Assembly (NCBI GenBank): GCA_963969595.1
Contig: OZ018412.1
Coordinates: forward strand, 10,852,501 to 10,916,500
Origin: Neckera pumila
Taxonomy: Eukaryota > Streptophyta > Bryopsida > Hypnales > Neckeraceae
Direction: 5' to 3'
DNA length: 64,000 bases
In this document: positions 26,177 through 38,700 of the stretch, piece after piece
Numbering within the stretch: position 1 is the first letter of the stretch
Layout: each line of letters opens with the position of its first letter
Made by a program: the position numbers and the translations under genes
Notes under the pieces: model-generated
The model's database searches: none
What the model was told of the DNA's origin: nothing
Seen by the model: only the letters and a program-made list of their open reading frames with translations

Positions 26177-27062
26177 TCACCTCTAAAGGACCACATGTTC
26201 CTTTGGGAACACTTAAAGGTTCAAGGAGGTTCCTATAATCTCAATTTTTGGCGTGATTTTTTGAAAGTTTTTGAAGATAATTAAACACATTAGATTTCTA
26301 AAAATATAATTTTTATTTCAATTGGTACTTGGGAGAAAAAGTTACGCCACCCTAAGCTCAAAATGAAGTTTGCAGGCAATACCCAAAAAATTACAAAAAC
26401 TCAAATAAAATTTTAAATTTTTTAATTTCTCATAGAAAATAATTTTTGTCTCTATAGAATATTTGATTCATTTCATTAAATCATTTGGACTAGTGATGAG
26501 AAAGGTATAGAAAGCCTTGTTTTGAGGACAATCAGAGCATTTTCTTCAAAAAATAACTTACAATATTCATTTTTGAACTCCATTTTCACAATTTTTTCTC
26601 CAAAAGGTTTCATATAGTTCATTTTGCTTGCTAAAACAATCTTTGTATTGAAATTAGTGTTTTTCAAATCCATCTATTTAACTATTTTTGAAGAATGAAT
26701 ATTACACGCATATTTTTTCAATTTTTTTTTCAATTTTTCAATCCAATTTTTCAATATAAATTATTTAAATTCAAAATCTACAGTACAAGATTTTCTAAGT
26801 TAAAAAATTTCAAAGTTAAAAAATCTAGTCGTGCAAGGTGCAAGAAAGAAAACATTTTCTTCACTTTAAATGCAAATTTCTTGCAATCTACAAGATCAAA
26901 GTTTTGAAAGTTCTTCCATACATTCTTATACTAGTCTAGTGCAAGATCCTCATGATTAGACATGCAAGAAAAACAAATTAAATTTTTTTTGCACCTTGCA
27001 ATAGATATGGAAGACTTCAGTATTTCTTCACAAAAAAAAAGTGTTGGCCATTTAGTGGTTAA
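26177..27062. mobile_element. TTAA-family element, copy 6 (~886 bp, inverted)
   Basis: Left end CACCTCTAAAGGACC (TTAA eroded), right end GGCCATTTAGTGGTTAA. The left subterminal palindrome reads GTTCCTTTGGGAAC, so both arms differ from copy 2 yet still pair. Confidence 0.68.
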
Positions 27063-29119
27063 GAGTTATAGCACAAGATACATAAAACTTTGTACATTTT
27101 ACGTATGACTTCCAAAGAATTCAGAATACAATCTTTGTGAGCAACTTTGCAAGTTCAAGACTTCTCTTTCTCAATGACTTCTCTTTCTCTTTTCTTTTCT
27201 CTACTTCAAAGAAACCTTGAATGAACAAATTCAAAAACTCAAAGCATATATCAATGCTCTACTATAATCTTGAGTTCATTTGTTGTAAATTCAAGCTAGG
27301 ATTTCAAATTATTTTTAGCTTCAAATTTGACACTAAACAGAACAAATACAAAGGATGAAGAGAACAAATTTAGTAGTGATTGCCACACCAATGTGAAGGA
27401 GTTGTCTATTATATACCAAAGCACAAATGTGTATCAATTGGAACCCTATTGACAATTTATATGCCACATCAAAATTGATACCGGTAACCTAAGAAGATCA
27501 ATCAACTTGAAAATGAACGCATTAGATGTGCACTGTTAAGACAGGCACCTACGTTTGTGATGAGTTTATTCTTCACTCTATCCTTTTGTAAGAGTCCGTC
27601 TTTATGCTAAATCTTGAAGGAAAATGCATAAAAAAACATTCTATGGTTCTAAAATGACCAATTCAACCAACAATCTAAATGCAAAAAACGATAACAATTC
27701 TAATTGAATGCAACGAGAGAAGAATCTATACATGATCACTCTAAAGTCTACTTCTTAATGGTCAAGAGGCATCAAGTGTGGAATTCACAATCTAAGTCCA
27801 TGAGGTTTAAAGAGATGAGCCATTCCCAAGAGACGCTTCATTCACTATAGTATCCTTCTTTTTATTACTCTAATAGTAGTTATTGAATTGTATAGAAAGA
27901 ACAACCAACACACACGTAGAATCAATTAGGTCAAAATTACATACGAGTGAAATTAGGTCAAGTGCCTTTGCCCGTACTAACCATGCCAATAGTAGATAAT
28001 AATGATCAATTTAATTTAATTTTTTTCAACATATATTCTAACCACTAGATTTTTATTTTGATAACTAGCGATTGGTACTTGCTTTGCTATGTATTAAATA
28101 TATTACTTTCATCAATTTTCCACGTGATAGAATGTAGATAAACAAAGTATGTATAATCTTTAAATGAAAATATTGACATCCTCATACAATGTTCTTTGAA
28201 AAGATTTATATAGTGTAGTATAAAGTAATTAAAGAAAATCTTTATATCATAATTTTTACAAATAACCTTTGCAAAGATGAAAACATTGCAATAAAAATAA
28301 ATTAATCAAGTGAACAATGTAAATAGAATCTTCACATTTGAATATGTAGAGCAACGCTAGCGTTTGGTGCTTCCTTATTCTTTAATATCACATTTTAAAA
28401 AGACCTGGAATTTATCTATAGTTTTGTTGTCTGGAAAGTTTCTTTGAAATTTTTTTAGAAGTATCCATTTGATTTTCAAATATTTCACGAAAAGAATACA
28501 TAATATATAGTAGAAAGTATCCTATGGTTATTACAAAAGCAATTGAATTTCTATAATATTATTCAAAATTGAATTGTGATATTATAGAGGTCGTTGTGAT
28601 TTTAGTAGTATAATAAAAGCTAATTCTATATCTATGAGAGTTGAGGTAGATTCTCAATTAGAAGTTTCTAAGATTTTTAATTAGTGTTTTACTAATAAGA
28701 TGAAATTATGGTTTTATATGATCAAAATATAGTAAATTTATTTTTAAACCTTTATTTTATTTTACTTGTATTTTCAAACACTACTATAAATCCTCTTTTT
28801 AAGAAAATGTAGTGACATTAATAGTTTTAGCAATAACAATCATATTTTAAAAATATACTTGCGTAAAAATAGGCAAATTTAGAATTTATGAAAATGGCAT
28901 TGATATCATGAAATCATAATCTCTTGCTCAAAAGTATCATAAAAAATAGGACATCAATAATAAAGTGGTAATAAATTTTTCTCTCCCAATATCTACCATT
29001 CAATATAAATTTCGCATTGAATTTAATACTTTTTGTTACAAGAAGTAGAAAACATCACCGAGATTGTGTTGAATGCAATAAGGATTTCTTCTAGTGATTT
29101 TTTTGCAATATTGAATGTA
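27063..29119. other. AT-rich intergenic DNA, no gene seen
   Basis: About 2 kb with no coding, RNA or transposon signature I can support. Confidence 0.4.
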
Positions 29120-29692
29120 CTAACCCCTAAAGTCCCATTGTCCTTACAGGGGACAAAATGGATTTTGGGTAGGTTCTTGTGAGCTCATTTTTTGGTGAAA
29201 CTTTTTCATAAGATAGAAAAACTTATTAGCTTTCTGGGAATGTAATTTTTATTTCAATCGATGCCCGGGAGCAAAAGTTATGCTACAATAACCTCAAAAT
29301 GGGGGAGACTAGGCAACAAAAAAATCCATAAAAAATTGAAATAAATTTTTTAATTATTTTTTTCTGATAGAATATATTTTTGTCTAAATAGGAAGCTTGG
29401 ATTCATTCCATTTGGATTAGTGATGTGAAAGTTATAGAATTTCTGTTTTGCAGGCAATCAAAGCATCTTTTTGACAAAAAAAAATTCTTTCACTTTCAAT
29501 GCTGATATCTTTCAATCTATATGGTCAAACATCACAAAAATTTTACCACATGATCTGAAAAAAGTATAGTACAAGATCTCGCGGTTAGATTCTAAAAAAA
29601 GTATTTTTTCTGATTTCTTGGATGAATGCAACAAAAGTAGCAGTTTTGAGTAATTTTTGACAGAAAAATAGCCTTGGGACTTTAGGAATTAA
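29120..29692. mobile_element. TTAA-family element, copy 7 (573 bp, internally deleted)
   Basis: Runs from CTAACCCCTAAAGTCCC to GGGACTTTAGGAATTAA. The palindrome TTGTCCTTACAGGGGACAA is near the left end. It is shorter than the 920-bp copies because of loss in the middle. Confidence 0.7.
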
Positions 29693-30652
29693 GGAATAGA
29701 TAAAGATTTTTAATGTTTGTAGAATTAAATGGACTTGAACTTTTTATTTGTTTTTTGTTTGATTTACAATAAGACCAACCTCTTTGTACTGTAGCTTTGG
29801 TACTCCCGGCAATATGCCATTGAATTAAATTTGGAGGGACGTGAGCATATTAGCTCTTTTTGTCAGAACTAACAAAATTTCACCAAAAAAAAAAGTGCTA
29901 AACATCACAAAGCTACTCCTAAAATGTAGTTTCTCCTTGCTCACGCAAAAGTGTAAACATCTCAAAATTCGACAAAAATAACTTCGATTTTGGAAAACTG
30001 AAAATTGTTTTCGAATCCAACTATGCAAATCTGCATAGAAGTCTAACCTAGATTCCCTACACGTGAGCAACATTGGCTTAGGATTAAATTTGTGATGCGG
30101 ATTTGAAATTTAAGAAGGTCAAAGATTTCAGGGGCTCCCTAGTTCTTTTGGAGGGATTTTCGGACAAATGATTATGTGGCCTTTCTTTTAAGAAGGTTTT
30201 GAATTTTCTAGCTCCTTCGTTTTAGGGGATCAAATTGAAGGAGGCCAATTTTGAATACGCAGTTTTGAATATGTAATTTTTGTATGCAATTTTTTGTATG
30301 TTGGCTCTGCACAATGAATGAAATGAGGATTTGGAAACGTTGTGGCAATAATGCCCAGGACCATCATTACAATCTAACATTTTTTAACACATTTACCCTT
30401 TTTTTTTCCTATACTGTACATTTAGGTCTAATTCGGCAACTTGTTGCCGAAATAATTTAATTTTTCACATTTCGACAATTTGGCAACCTGTTTCAATTTT
30501 CTTGATTTTCTCTTATTTTCAAAATAGTTGATAATCTCTCAAATTATCCCTTGAAATTTTCTTAGATCTTCTCTTGAAATTTTTTCAGATTTTCAAAAAT
30601 AGTTGTAGAATTTTTTTAAATTTCAGACACGATCGAAATTTTTTTTAATGCC
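29693..30652. other. Intergenic DNA, no gene seen
   Basis: AT-rich, ending at the GC-rich hairpin that starts at 30653. No gene is recognised. Confidence 0.4.
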
Positions 30653-30706
30653 CCCGTTGTAAAGGGTGACGCTTCCAATGTAGGGAACGTCACCCTGTAC
30701 AACGGG
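30653..30706. repeat. GC-rich hairpin module, left
   Basis: Arms 30653-30671 and 30688-30706 pair at 18 of 19 positions (CCCGTTGTA.AGGGTGACG) around a 16-base loop. A G-rich tail with ACGGGGAACTT follows at 30725-30735. It stands out as a GC island in AT-rich DNA. Confidence 0.75.
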
Positions 30707-31508
30707 AACTGCGGGTGCGGGGTGACGGGGAACTTTCACACTGGAGCACTGTAGTTCTCGGTTGTACGAAATTGTTGTGTAGAAAGCCTGCAGTGATTTT
30801 GTTTTCCGTTTGCCTTCTTTTCGTCTAGCTTGTTCTCCTATTTTGTTTATTGTTTCTAGCGGTGGGAAGGTGGTGAGCTGTTCTGGCAAGAGTGATTCTT
30901 CAAGCGATGTTTCGGCCATGAATTGTGAGGTCTTTTACCTCAAGGAGCTTGTAAGCGCACTCTCTCGTTACTCCCTCTTTGTTTTCTCTTTTGAGTAGTG
31001 GTGGATTACTTTTTTGGTGATTGGATGATGATTTAAATTTTGCTCCGAGGGTCATGTGTCAATGAAGGAGCTGTAGTTTCGTAGGAAGTGGAGTACTATC
31101 AGATTCGGGAAGTTTTGAGACTTTGCAGATGGGTTCGCATTAAAATATCGACACTTGTTGGCGAGCGTTCACGAAGAGGTACCCTCATTAGGGTTGAGAG
31201 CACAATTATGACTGTAGTTTTATTTTCAAATTTCCACTTTCTCAGAGGTTCGAGATATTGCAATTGAAAACGTTGCATTACGTGAATTACGGTATAGGTT
31301 TGACAGCTGTGATGAGGACATAGTTGCATTTAAAAGAAAATCATTTTTGAAGGCACGGGGCATGAAAACGCTGCCAATCGTGGATTAGGGTTAAGAGTTG
31401 AGATTCGTTGCAGTACTTATAATTACTCTCCCTCTCTCATGTAAGTGGCCTGAAATTCATGTCGCTGTTCTGTACTGCAATCGGAATGACGTTGGCCGTG
31501 TGCTGGAA

Positions 31509-32073
31509 TTCCACAGAATCACGTCTGAGGAGGTTACGGGCCAGAATCAAGTGAAGGCCTCTGTGCAACGGAAGATTCGCCAGAACATTGCCGATGAGGT
31601 GCGTTTCCCCTGTCTCTTTTTTCTCGATTGTTCAATAGCTACATTCAATTGAATTCACGCTTTGGAATATGGAAGCAACACTGATGAGGTGGTCAGTATC
31701 CGGATTTGGAGCCTCTTCTGGATGAAATGCTGCCGGAGAAATCGCCGCTGATAGTCAGCTCCGTGACTCTTGGTGCTAGTGCGGGGAATTTATGGTTTCG
31801 CGAAGGATTGCCCTGGTTCTGTCAAGGAATAAAACTGATCACGAGCCAATGCACATCTTCCTTGAGTTGCTATCTCTGCGGCATTCCACGTTTTAATTCC
31901 TGGGTTATTGTGGGGCAAGTAGCTAAACTAGGACAATGTCTGCGTCTCTTGTGTGGTGCGGTGTGGTTAGACCAGCTAGAACCATATCAATTTGGTGGTT
32001 TTGGACAATGTGCCACTGTTCTTCAATGTGCGGGATGACCCTTATATGCCCACGCTCCGGCTTTTGCACCAAT
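31509..32073 (+). pseudogene. MCT1: MCT1 (MCTS1-like) translation factor, 5' gene fragment
   Basis: Three exon-like blocks splice in frame: about 31509-31598 (SEEVTGQNQVKASVQRKIRQ), 31697-31762 (YPDLEPLLDEMLPEKSPLIV) and 31980-32073 (NHINLVVLDNVPLFF, then PYMPTLRLLHQ). These match the N-terminal half of plant MCT-1, about 85 of roughly 180 residues. The usual first residues MFKKF are replaced by EFHRI, with no in-frame ATG found. After LLHQ a donor-like GT follows, but the PUA-domain exons are absent before the next gene at 32701. MCT1 with DENR promotes ribosome recycling and re-initiation; this copy lacks the RNA-binding PUA domain. Best read as a truncated duplicate. An assembly gap hiding the remaining exons is less likely. 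Confidence 0.78.
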
Positions 32074-32164
32074 GTACTGGGAATGTACAGAAGTATTAGG
32101 GTTTCTTTATTTTTGGATTTATGATTTTGTAGGTGATTCCTGGGGGCACACGTCTTGTTATGGG

Positions 32165-32206
32165 CCCCGTCAGGACTCAGGAGACGCGTACGCTCCCCTG
32201 ACGGGG
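32165..32206. repeat. GC-rich hairpin module, right
   Basis: Arms CCCCGTCAGG (32165-32174) and CCTGACGGGG (32197-32206) pair perfectly. A G-rich tail follows with ACGGGGAACTT at 32235-32245, the same 11-mer as after the left hairpin. A telobox AAACCCTAA lies at 32260-32268. Confidence 0.7.
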
Positions 32207-32592
32207 ACGACGCGCGGCGCCGGGAACTCCGGGAACGGGGAACTTCAGAGCGAAAGCTTAAACCCTAATTCGATCTGCTCGCTTTCAACATTGCGAATTT
32301 CAAACAGGGCCGTTTCTTCTCCTTGCTTGTCATCTTGCAGGACAGATTTGAATCGATTGAAATTGAAGCACTGTGGTGGAGTTTTCTGGTGCGGTGCGGA
32401 GAGGAGTTTTGGGTTTCGTGACGAGGAGGCAGTTGATTGCCTAGTTATTTACGAAACTGACCTACACGTACGGTAAGCTTCAGTTGAAGTTGAAGCTGCC
32501 CATTTTTTTTTTTTTTAGGAAATTGGGCATTTAATTGCCTTAAAAAAACCCACTGGGCCACCAGGTTTGCAACCGAATGCTCTCTCCTCTGT

Positions 32593-32610
32593 TTTAGGGT
32601 TTAGGGTTTA
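32593..32610 (+). promoter_or_regulatory. Tandem telobox upstream of the helicase gene
   Basis: TTTAGGGTTTAGGGTTTA lies 91 bases before the helicase ATG. Telobox motifs are a known promoter feature of plant ribosome-biogenesis and ribosomal-protein genes, which fits a 60S-assembly helicase. Confidence 0.6.
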
Positions 32611-32700
32611 AGGTCGCCTTTGTTCAAGCTTTGTGGTTTCCATGCTCGCGGATTTTTTTTCCAGCAGCGAGCGTCGACGTTCCATTCCTGGACGGCAACA

Positions 32701-35700
32701 ATGCCGCTGCGGTGCAGAAAGCGGAAAGATTACTCAGCCAAGGAGAAAATCGTCCCAGAGTTCGGCGATTCGGACGAAGAAAAGCCGCAGCAGGGCAAGG
32801 CTCCTAATGCACAAAGAACGGCGAACAACGCCGGTGCCAAAGCCAACAAGGACGCGATTTTTGCAGCAGGGCGGTTCCACGACCTCGGACTTGCACAGGC
32901 TCTGAGCGATCACATCCATGGTTAGCGCCTGGTCGCGTTTTTCTTAGAATTGGAAGTTCGAGTGCAATAACTCAATTGGAATGTGTGCTGTTCTTGTTAT
33001 GGAGTTGTGCATTGTTGTGGAGATGGAGACGGCGTCCCTCCGTCCGTCCGGAAGGGTCCAAACTTGACCTCACTAGTTTTGATTAGGTCATTTGGAACTT
33101 TATTTCGTCCAATTTGATGTTCACGCAATGACTCTGGTGATATTAAATCTGAATTATGCTTCTCACCTCATAAGACAAGAATGACTGTCCTGGATTTAGG
33201 ATCTGAATTAAGGAAGGGGTGTACGCAGTGATGCAATTAGGTGGGGTTCCAGGTAGGTGTACTTGGCTTAAATGTTCAAATTTGGTTTCAGTAGTTTTGA
33301 TTAGGTCATATGAGACTTCATTTTGTCCAATTTTGTCTTCATGTTTTGACGAGCAACTGCAATGATGTAGAAGTTGGACCCATGCTTTTCACTATGTGAT
33401 CGATGAACTTGGGGTCAACGTTTGGACACTCATTTCCGGACAGAGGGAGTATGCAGGATGTGACTTTTTACATTTGGCTATGATGTAATTGTAATTACAG
33501 AAGCTAGTGCAAAGGCAGTTTTTACTTCTTCTGTGTGCCTTTGCAGGAATTAGTTAGGTTTTATTTCGTTGATCTTACAATTTTTTAATTTTATTTGGAG
33601 CAGACAAACTATCGTTCTCGGCACCGACTCTGATTCAAAAGTCAGCTATTCCGCTAATTCTTTCAGGGCGAGATGCGTATCCACTCTGTGATTGTTTTAT
33701 ATGGTTCCATTGTTGTACTTGAATTTAGGGTTATGGTTTCTTTTATGGAGAATTTATGGTGCTCGCCAGCGTGCGGAGGCCATGTTAGAGTGTAAAGGTT
33801 CATTTTGTAATTTCTCTTGATTAGAAATCTGAGCAATTTTTGTTCTACTGTAGCCACTTGAGTTAGCAGGTTTGTCCCTTTGCAGACGAATTCACGAATT
33901 TTGTGTGTCCATGGCACTTATTCAGGGTTTCCAACCAATAAGACAATGGCTCCTATCACTCATTTTTATAAAACACAATTTTTGGAGAGCCTAACCTGTT
34001 AAGTGGCTTCCGATGTTCTTATGTTAGAAGATGGTGTGTTGGCCCACCAAGCTTTTGAGAGAGGTCTTCCCTTGACCAGGTGCAAACAGACTGGTGAATG
34101 CTGATACGGGAACGGGTAAAACGATGGTGTACCTTGCGCCCATCATCAACGCACTTCAGTCATACGAGCCTCGGATAACGAGAAATGAAGGCACAATGGG
34201 TGTGTGAGCTTATCCATATCCCTATATTAACCCCGAAGTGTCAAGAGACCCAACTTGGACCTCACGTCTTTTTTCAGCACTTTTGAGTACTTCATATGGA
34301 GATTTCCTTTTCTTCAATTTTATTTATTTTGTGATCATTACATGCAATGCTCTTCACTGATTCTGGTGATGTATAATTTTGACCAGTCTGAATTATATTC
34401 TTCACTATATGATCGATTGAATTGGTCGTTTTACAATCATGAATCTTTAGTGTTACAGTGTTATGAAATTAGTTTATGATTTTGATCATGACAGAAGTTG
34501 TTCACAGGTTGACATTGGTTTGTCTGTGAAAGCTTTGACCTGTGCTAGATCATTTCTACAGTACTTTTTGGGGGTTAGTGGTATGGTCTGTAGTATGGTT
34601 GCTGGTTTTAACCTATTCGGGAGCTGTCTAAATTTTCAAAATTCATTGGGGAAAGTGTTCAACAGAGAGAGTCTAACTGATGAGGTGGCAGCGTTGGTGC
34701 TTGTTCCAACTCGGGAGCTTTGTTTGCAGGTCTGTGCTGTAGCAGAGCAAGTGGTGCACCGGTTTCACTGGCTGGTACCTGGCTGTGTGATGGGGGGTGA
34801 GAACCGATCTAAAGAGAAAGCCCGTCTTCGCAAAGGTCAGTAATCACTTGGAGCATCAGAGTAGCCCCTCAAGGACCAATTGGCCTTAATTGGGCTTTAC
34901 GTTCTTTTACCAGTGTTGTGTAGGTCATATGGGAACTCTTTTTAGTCCAATTTTATTTATTTTTAGACCAACTTATGCAATGTAAGATTTGACATCATTT
35001 GAATTTTCTTATTTTCACAGTATGATCAATCAGTTGGGGATTTTAAAACCATAAATTCTCGGCCCTTTAGAGGTTAAGTGCTTATGCAGTGGCATACTGA
35101 ATGCCAATCGTGTTTTTGTTACTTGAAATCAAGGGTGATGTAACCTTAAACAAGAATGGACCTTAGGTTTGAGTATTTGTCATCATTTACTAAAACTGGA
35201 TAATCAATAGGATCGCATGTAGCCATTTCCTGATATGTAAATCTCTTGAAGCTTGGGGGATCATTATGGTCATATTTATCAGCATGGAAGAGTAAGCAGT
35301 CAGTGAGAGTTTTTTCCTGGTTTGACATTGTTGTTTTGTCTTACATGTATGCTGATTTTGAGATGGGAGTCTTGGCAGGTATTACAATTTTAGTGGCTAC
35401 TCCTGGCCGACTGTTAGATCATCTGAAAAACACAGCCTCCTTTCGGCATGATCGTCTCCGATGGCTCGTCTTTGATGAGGCAGACAGGTACTTTTCAGTT
35501 ATTATGCCGCTTCAAGGTTCCTATTACCGGTACATCGCATTCATGTGCAAGATTTCACAACGTTGGATTATGGGACACTTACATAGTTTTTGATCGATTC
35601 TATACCTTGATTATATTGAAATCTACACAGATTGCTTGATCTGGGGTTTGAAAAGGATATCGAAAGCATCTTGGAGGTGCTAGGCTCTAGAGACGATAAC

Positions 35701-38700
35701 AATAGAACCCGCCAGCATGTTCTCCTGTCTGCTACTTTAAATGAGCGTGTTGAACAGCTAGCAGCTCTCAGTCTGCATAATCCGGCTACTGTTGGTCTGG
35801 AAGAAGCAATGCCAGTGGAGGCGGATTCTCTAAGAGAATTGGGCAATGGAACATTAAGGACTCAATCTGAAATCCAGAAACATGAAAGAAATTTGGGCGA
35901 TGCTGGTCCCTCAGATGGGTATACAGAGTATAGAATTCCGTCACAGTTAGTCCAAAGTTTTCTGAAAGGTATGCTAGATTACTCTTTCCCTGAAGATTCT
36001 CTCTTTGAATTTTGGCTAGCCCTGAATACTAAGATTAGCCTTTCATTGTAGTAAACAGGTAGCCAAGAGAACGTTGATTCCTATGCATTGATGTTTGTCA
36101 AGGTTTTACTTGTTGGTCTTTAGGAGCAGCTGGAAGATTTGTACTTATCGTGGTGTTTTGTACGCAGTGCCTTGCAGTCTTCGACTAGTTGCTCTATTAG
36201 GTCTTCTTCAACAAAAATCTCAGGGAAACAGTTCTTGTAAGGTATTCAGGTTTTCTCACCAGCCTTCATCATCTTTGAATGTTATGATGAGTTTACTTTT
36301 GATGTTGTGTGGGATACAGCTATAGACTTTTGGTATGCACTCTTGTTCTTGCAGTCTGGATGTGCTCTGCAATCTTATGAAAAGGTGCATTTGATCGAAT
36401 TTACATTATTTTACCCCGCCTGTACCAACGAAGTAGCGCCAATTTGCTAAGTGGGGTGTTACGGCAAATATGCTAGCTGGAAGCTAACTAACCTAGAAAT
36501 TGCAAGGTAACTAATGGGCATTTAGGTATTCAAGTTAGGTAACTGCTGTTACTTGGTTGGTGTGGGCGGATTTAGCACTTCCAACCATTTGTACAGACAC
36601 GGTTAGTTGCTTATTCAAAATGGGAGTTAAGTAAACTAGTGGAATGGAATGGAGTCGACTTCAAAACTCTTGCTGACAAAATTGGGTTGTTTTAGCTTTT
36701 AGTTCCTAGTTAGCTAATGGGCGCTGCAGTTGTTTTTTATATATCGTTCTTATGTGAGGGCTTTTGTTTGTGCTCCAACAGCTGGTTGTCTTCTTCTCAA
36801 CCTGTGATGCGGTGGATTTTCACTACACAATTGTCAACGAATTTCGGTGGTCTCCCACACCCTGGAAAGATGCGGGAGACAAAGATGAGAGAAAGCTTCT
36901 TGGGTGTGAGGTGTTTCGTCTGCATGGCAGCATGGCTCAGAAAGACCGGACAGAAGCATATAGTCAGTTTGGGAGATCGAGTTCAGCGATCTTGCTTTGT
37001 ACAGATGTTGCAGCTAGGGGACTGGACTTTCAAAAAGTTTCTGGCATTGTGCAGTACGAACCCCCTGGCGATGCTGCTGAGTATGTTCACAGGTGAGAGA
37101 ACCTTCTGGAATGTCTTGCTAGGTTGGTGACATAGTTTTCATGGCAAGTGAAGAATTTCTGATTGATACTGTGAATGTGATTGTTCATTGCCTCTCTTCC
37201 CTCATTTAGATATTCTTAAGAATCATATAAGGTTCTTACACCTATTTGCAACCCTTACTTAGAAAGTGACCACTATAGATTCTTTCCTAAATGTTCAGAA
37301 TGTGAGCATTAGAGCCTCGGGTCGGTTTCGAATATACCTATGAGCACTTTTGAAATTTCATAGTTTATTCATACAATGGCTGCAATCTACTTGCTAACTT
37401 GGTTGCATAGGAATCCTCGCACAATGCTTTCAAGACCCAGCAAATATTGAGTCAGTCTAATAATAAGAAACATTCTCTGATGCTTGATTGGACTTTTTAG
37501 GGTGTACAATACCTTATACGTCATGGGGCTCGACAACAATCCATTTTAATTCGAAGCTTCTTATCTGCTCTAACATGTGATAACTTTAGATTTGAAGTTT
37601 TACCCTTACATTGCAGGTTTTTTATTTTATGAGTTGACCAATATGTACAAGGTGTTTTTCAGGGTGGGAAGGACAGCTAGGTTGGGACAGAAAGGAGAAG
37701 CCATCCTTTTCCTGCAACCAAGTGAGGCAGAGTACATGGAGGAGTTAAAGAAGCATGGCGTGTCGTTACAGGAGCTTTCTCTGCCCCAATTGCTAGATGG
37801 GCTTCAAGACAGGCGAGGGAAGAGAGACGACTCTTTTTCGGCAGTGGAGATGCATCCTCTTGCTGGCTTGATGCAGAAGGCCCTTGATGCCTTTGTAGCT
37901 GCAAAGGTATTGTATTTACTCACTGCTCACTATGAAACACACTGGTCAGGAATGCTCCAAAGGAGCTTGAACGGCCATTTTATATCCTATCTAGTTCTTC
38001 CAAATCATGCCATATTTATTATCTCCCACTTTGCAATGGTTTTTTTATGTAGAAATTTCTGGTGCCCCATGTGTTAGACGTAATAGTAGCATGTTGGGGC
38101 TCATCATTCCAAAAGAATTTCTTACATCTAGTAGCGTCGCAGGATATGGTTGTTTGAATAGTGGCATTCAAAGATTGCCTAATAGGGTTTGAATCAATGA
38201 AAGAAAAGTTGGTTTCACGCTTGTGAGTTCAACGAGTTCAACAAAGTGGGATTGACAAGTGCGAAACCCACTAACATACGGTAGTTCGACATTTTAGAAT
38301 TTGTTTAGTATATATGATTTTGAATGCTTACTCTCACGAAATAATGGCTTAGTCTGAGTGCAATTATAGCATACTTTTTCAATATTATTAAGGTTTGCAG
38401 GAAATGTTGAACTGAGGAGTATACGAAAAGGGTCATAAAACATTTGCACATGTCTACTTGGAGTAGACACTTGTCATGAGCCGCTTGTTGTCAATACTTG
38501 ATTTCATGTGTTCAGTCACTAACATGTCCTGTTTGCTTGTGATTGGTCAGCCGGATGCTAGGCTGCTCGCTGTGGACGCCTTTCGGTCCTACGTGCGAGC
38601 TTACGCTGCTCATCGAGGGGAGCTGAAGTCCATTTTTCAGGTTCGGAAACTCCATTTGGGTCATGTGGCCAAGAGCTTCGGCTTGCGGGATGCCCCCTCC

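Noticed and set aside
30623..30919. 98-codon minus-strand ORF
   Set aside because: It runs through the GC-rich hairpin, so its open frame is likely an effect of composition. No domain seen.
34021..34089. Helicase exon 2 apparently containing a stop (region reading like [10 protein letters not shown] then TGA)
   Set aside because: The true exon 2 is at 33604-33676 ([19 protein letters not shown]) and splices in frame to 34090. The apparent match is chance, so the helicase is not broken.
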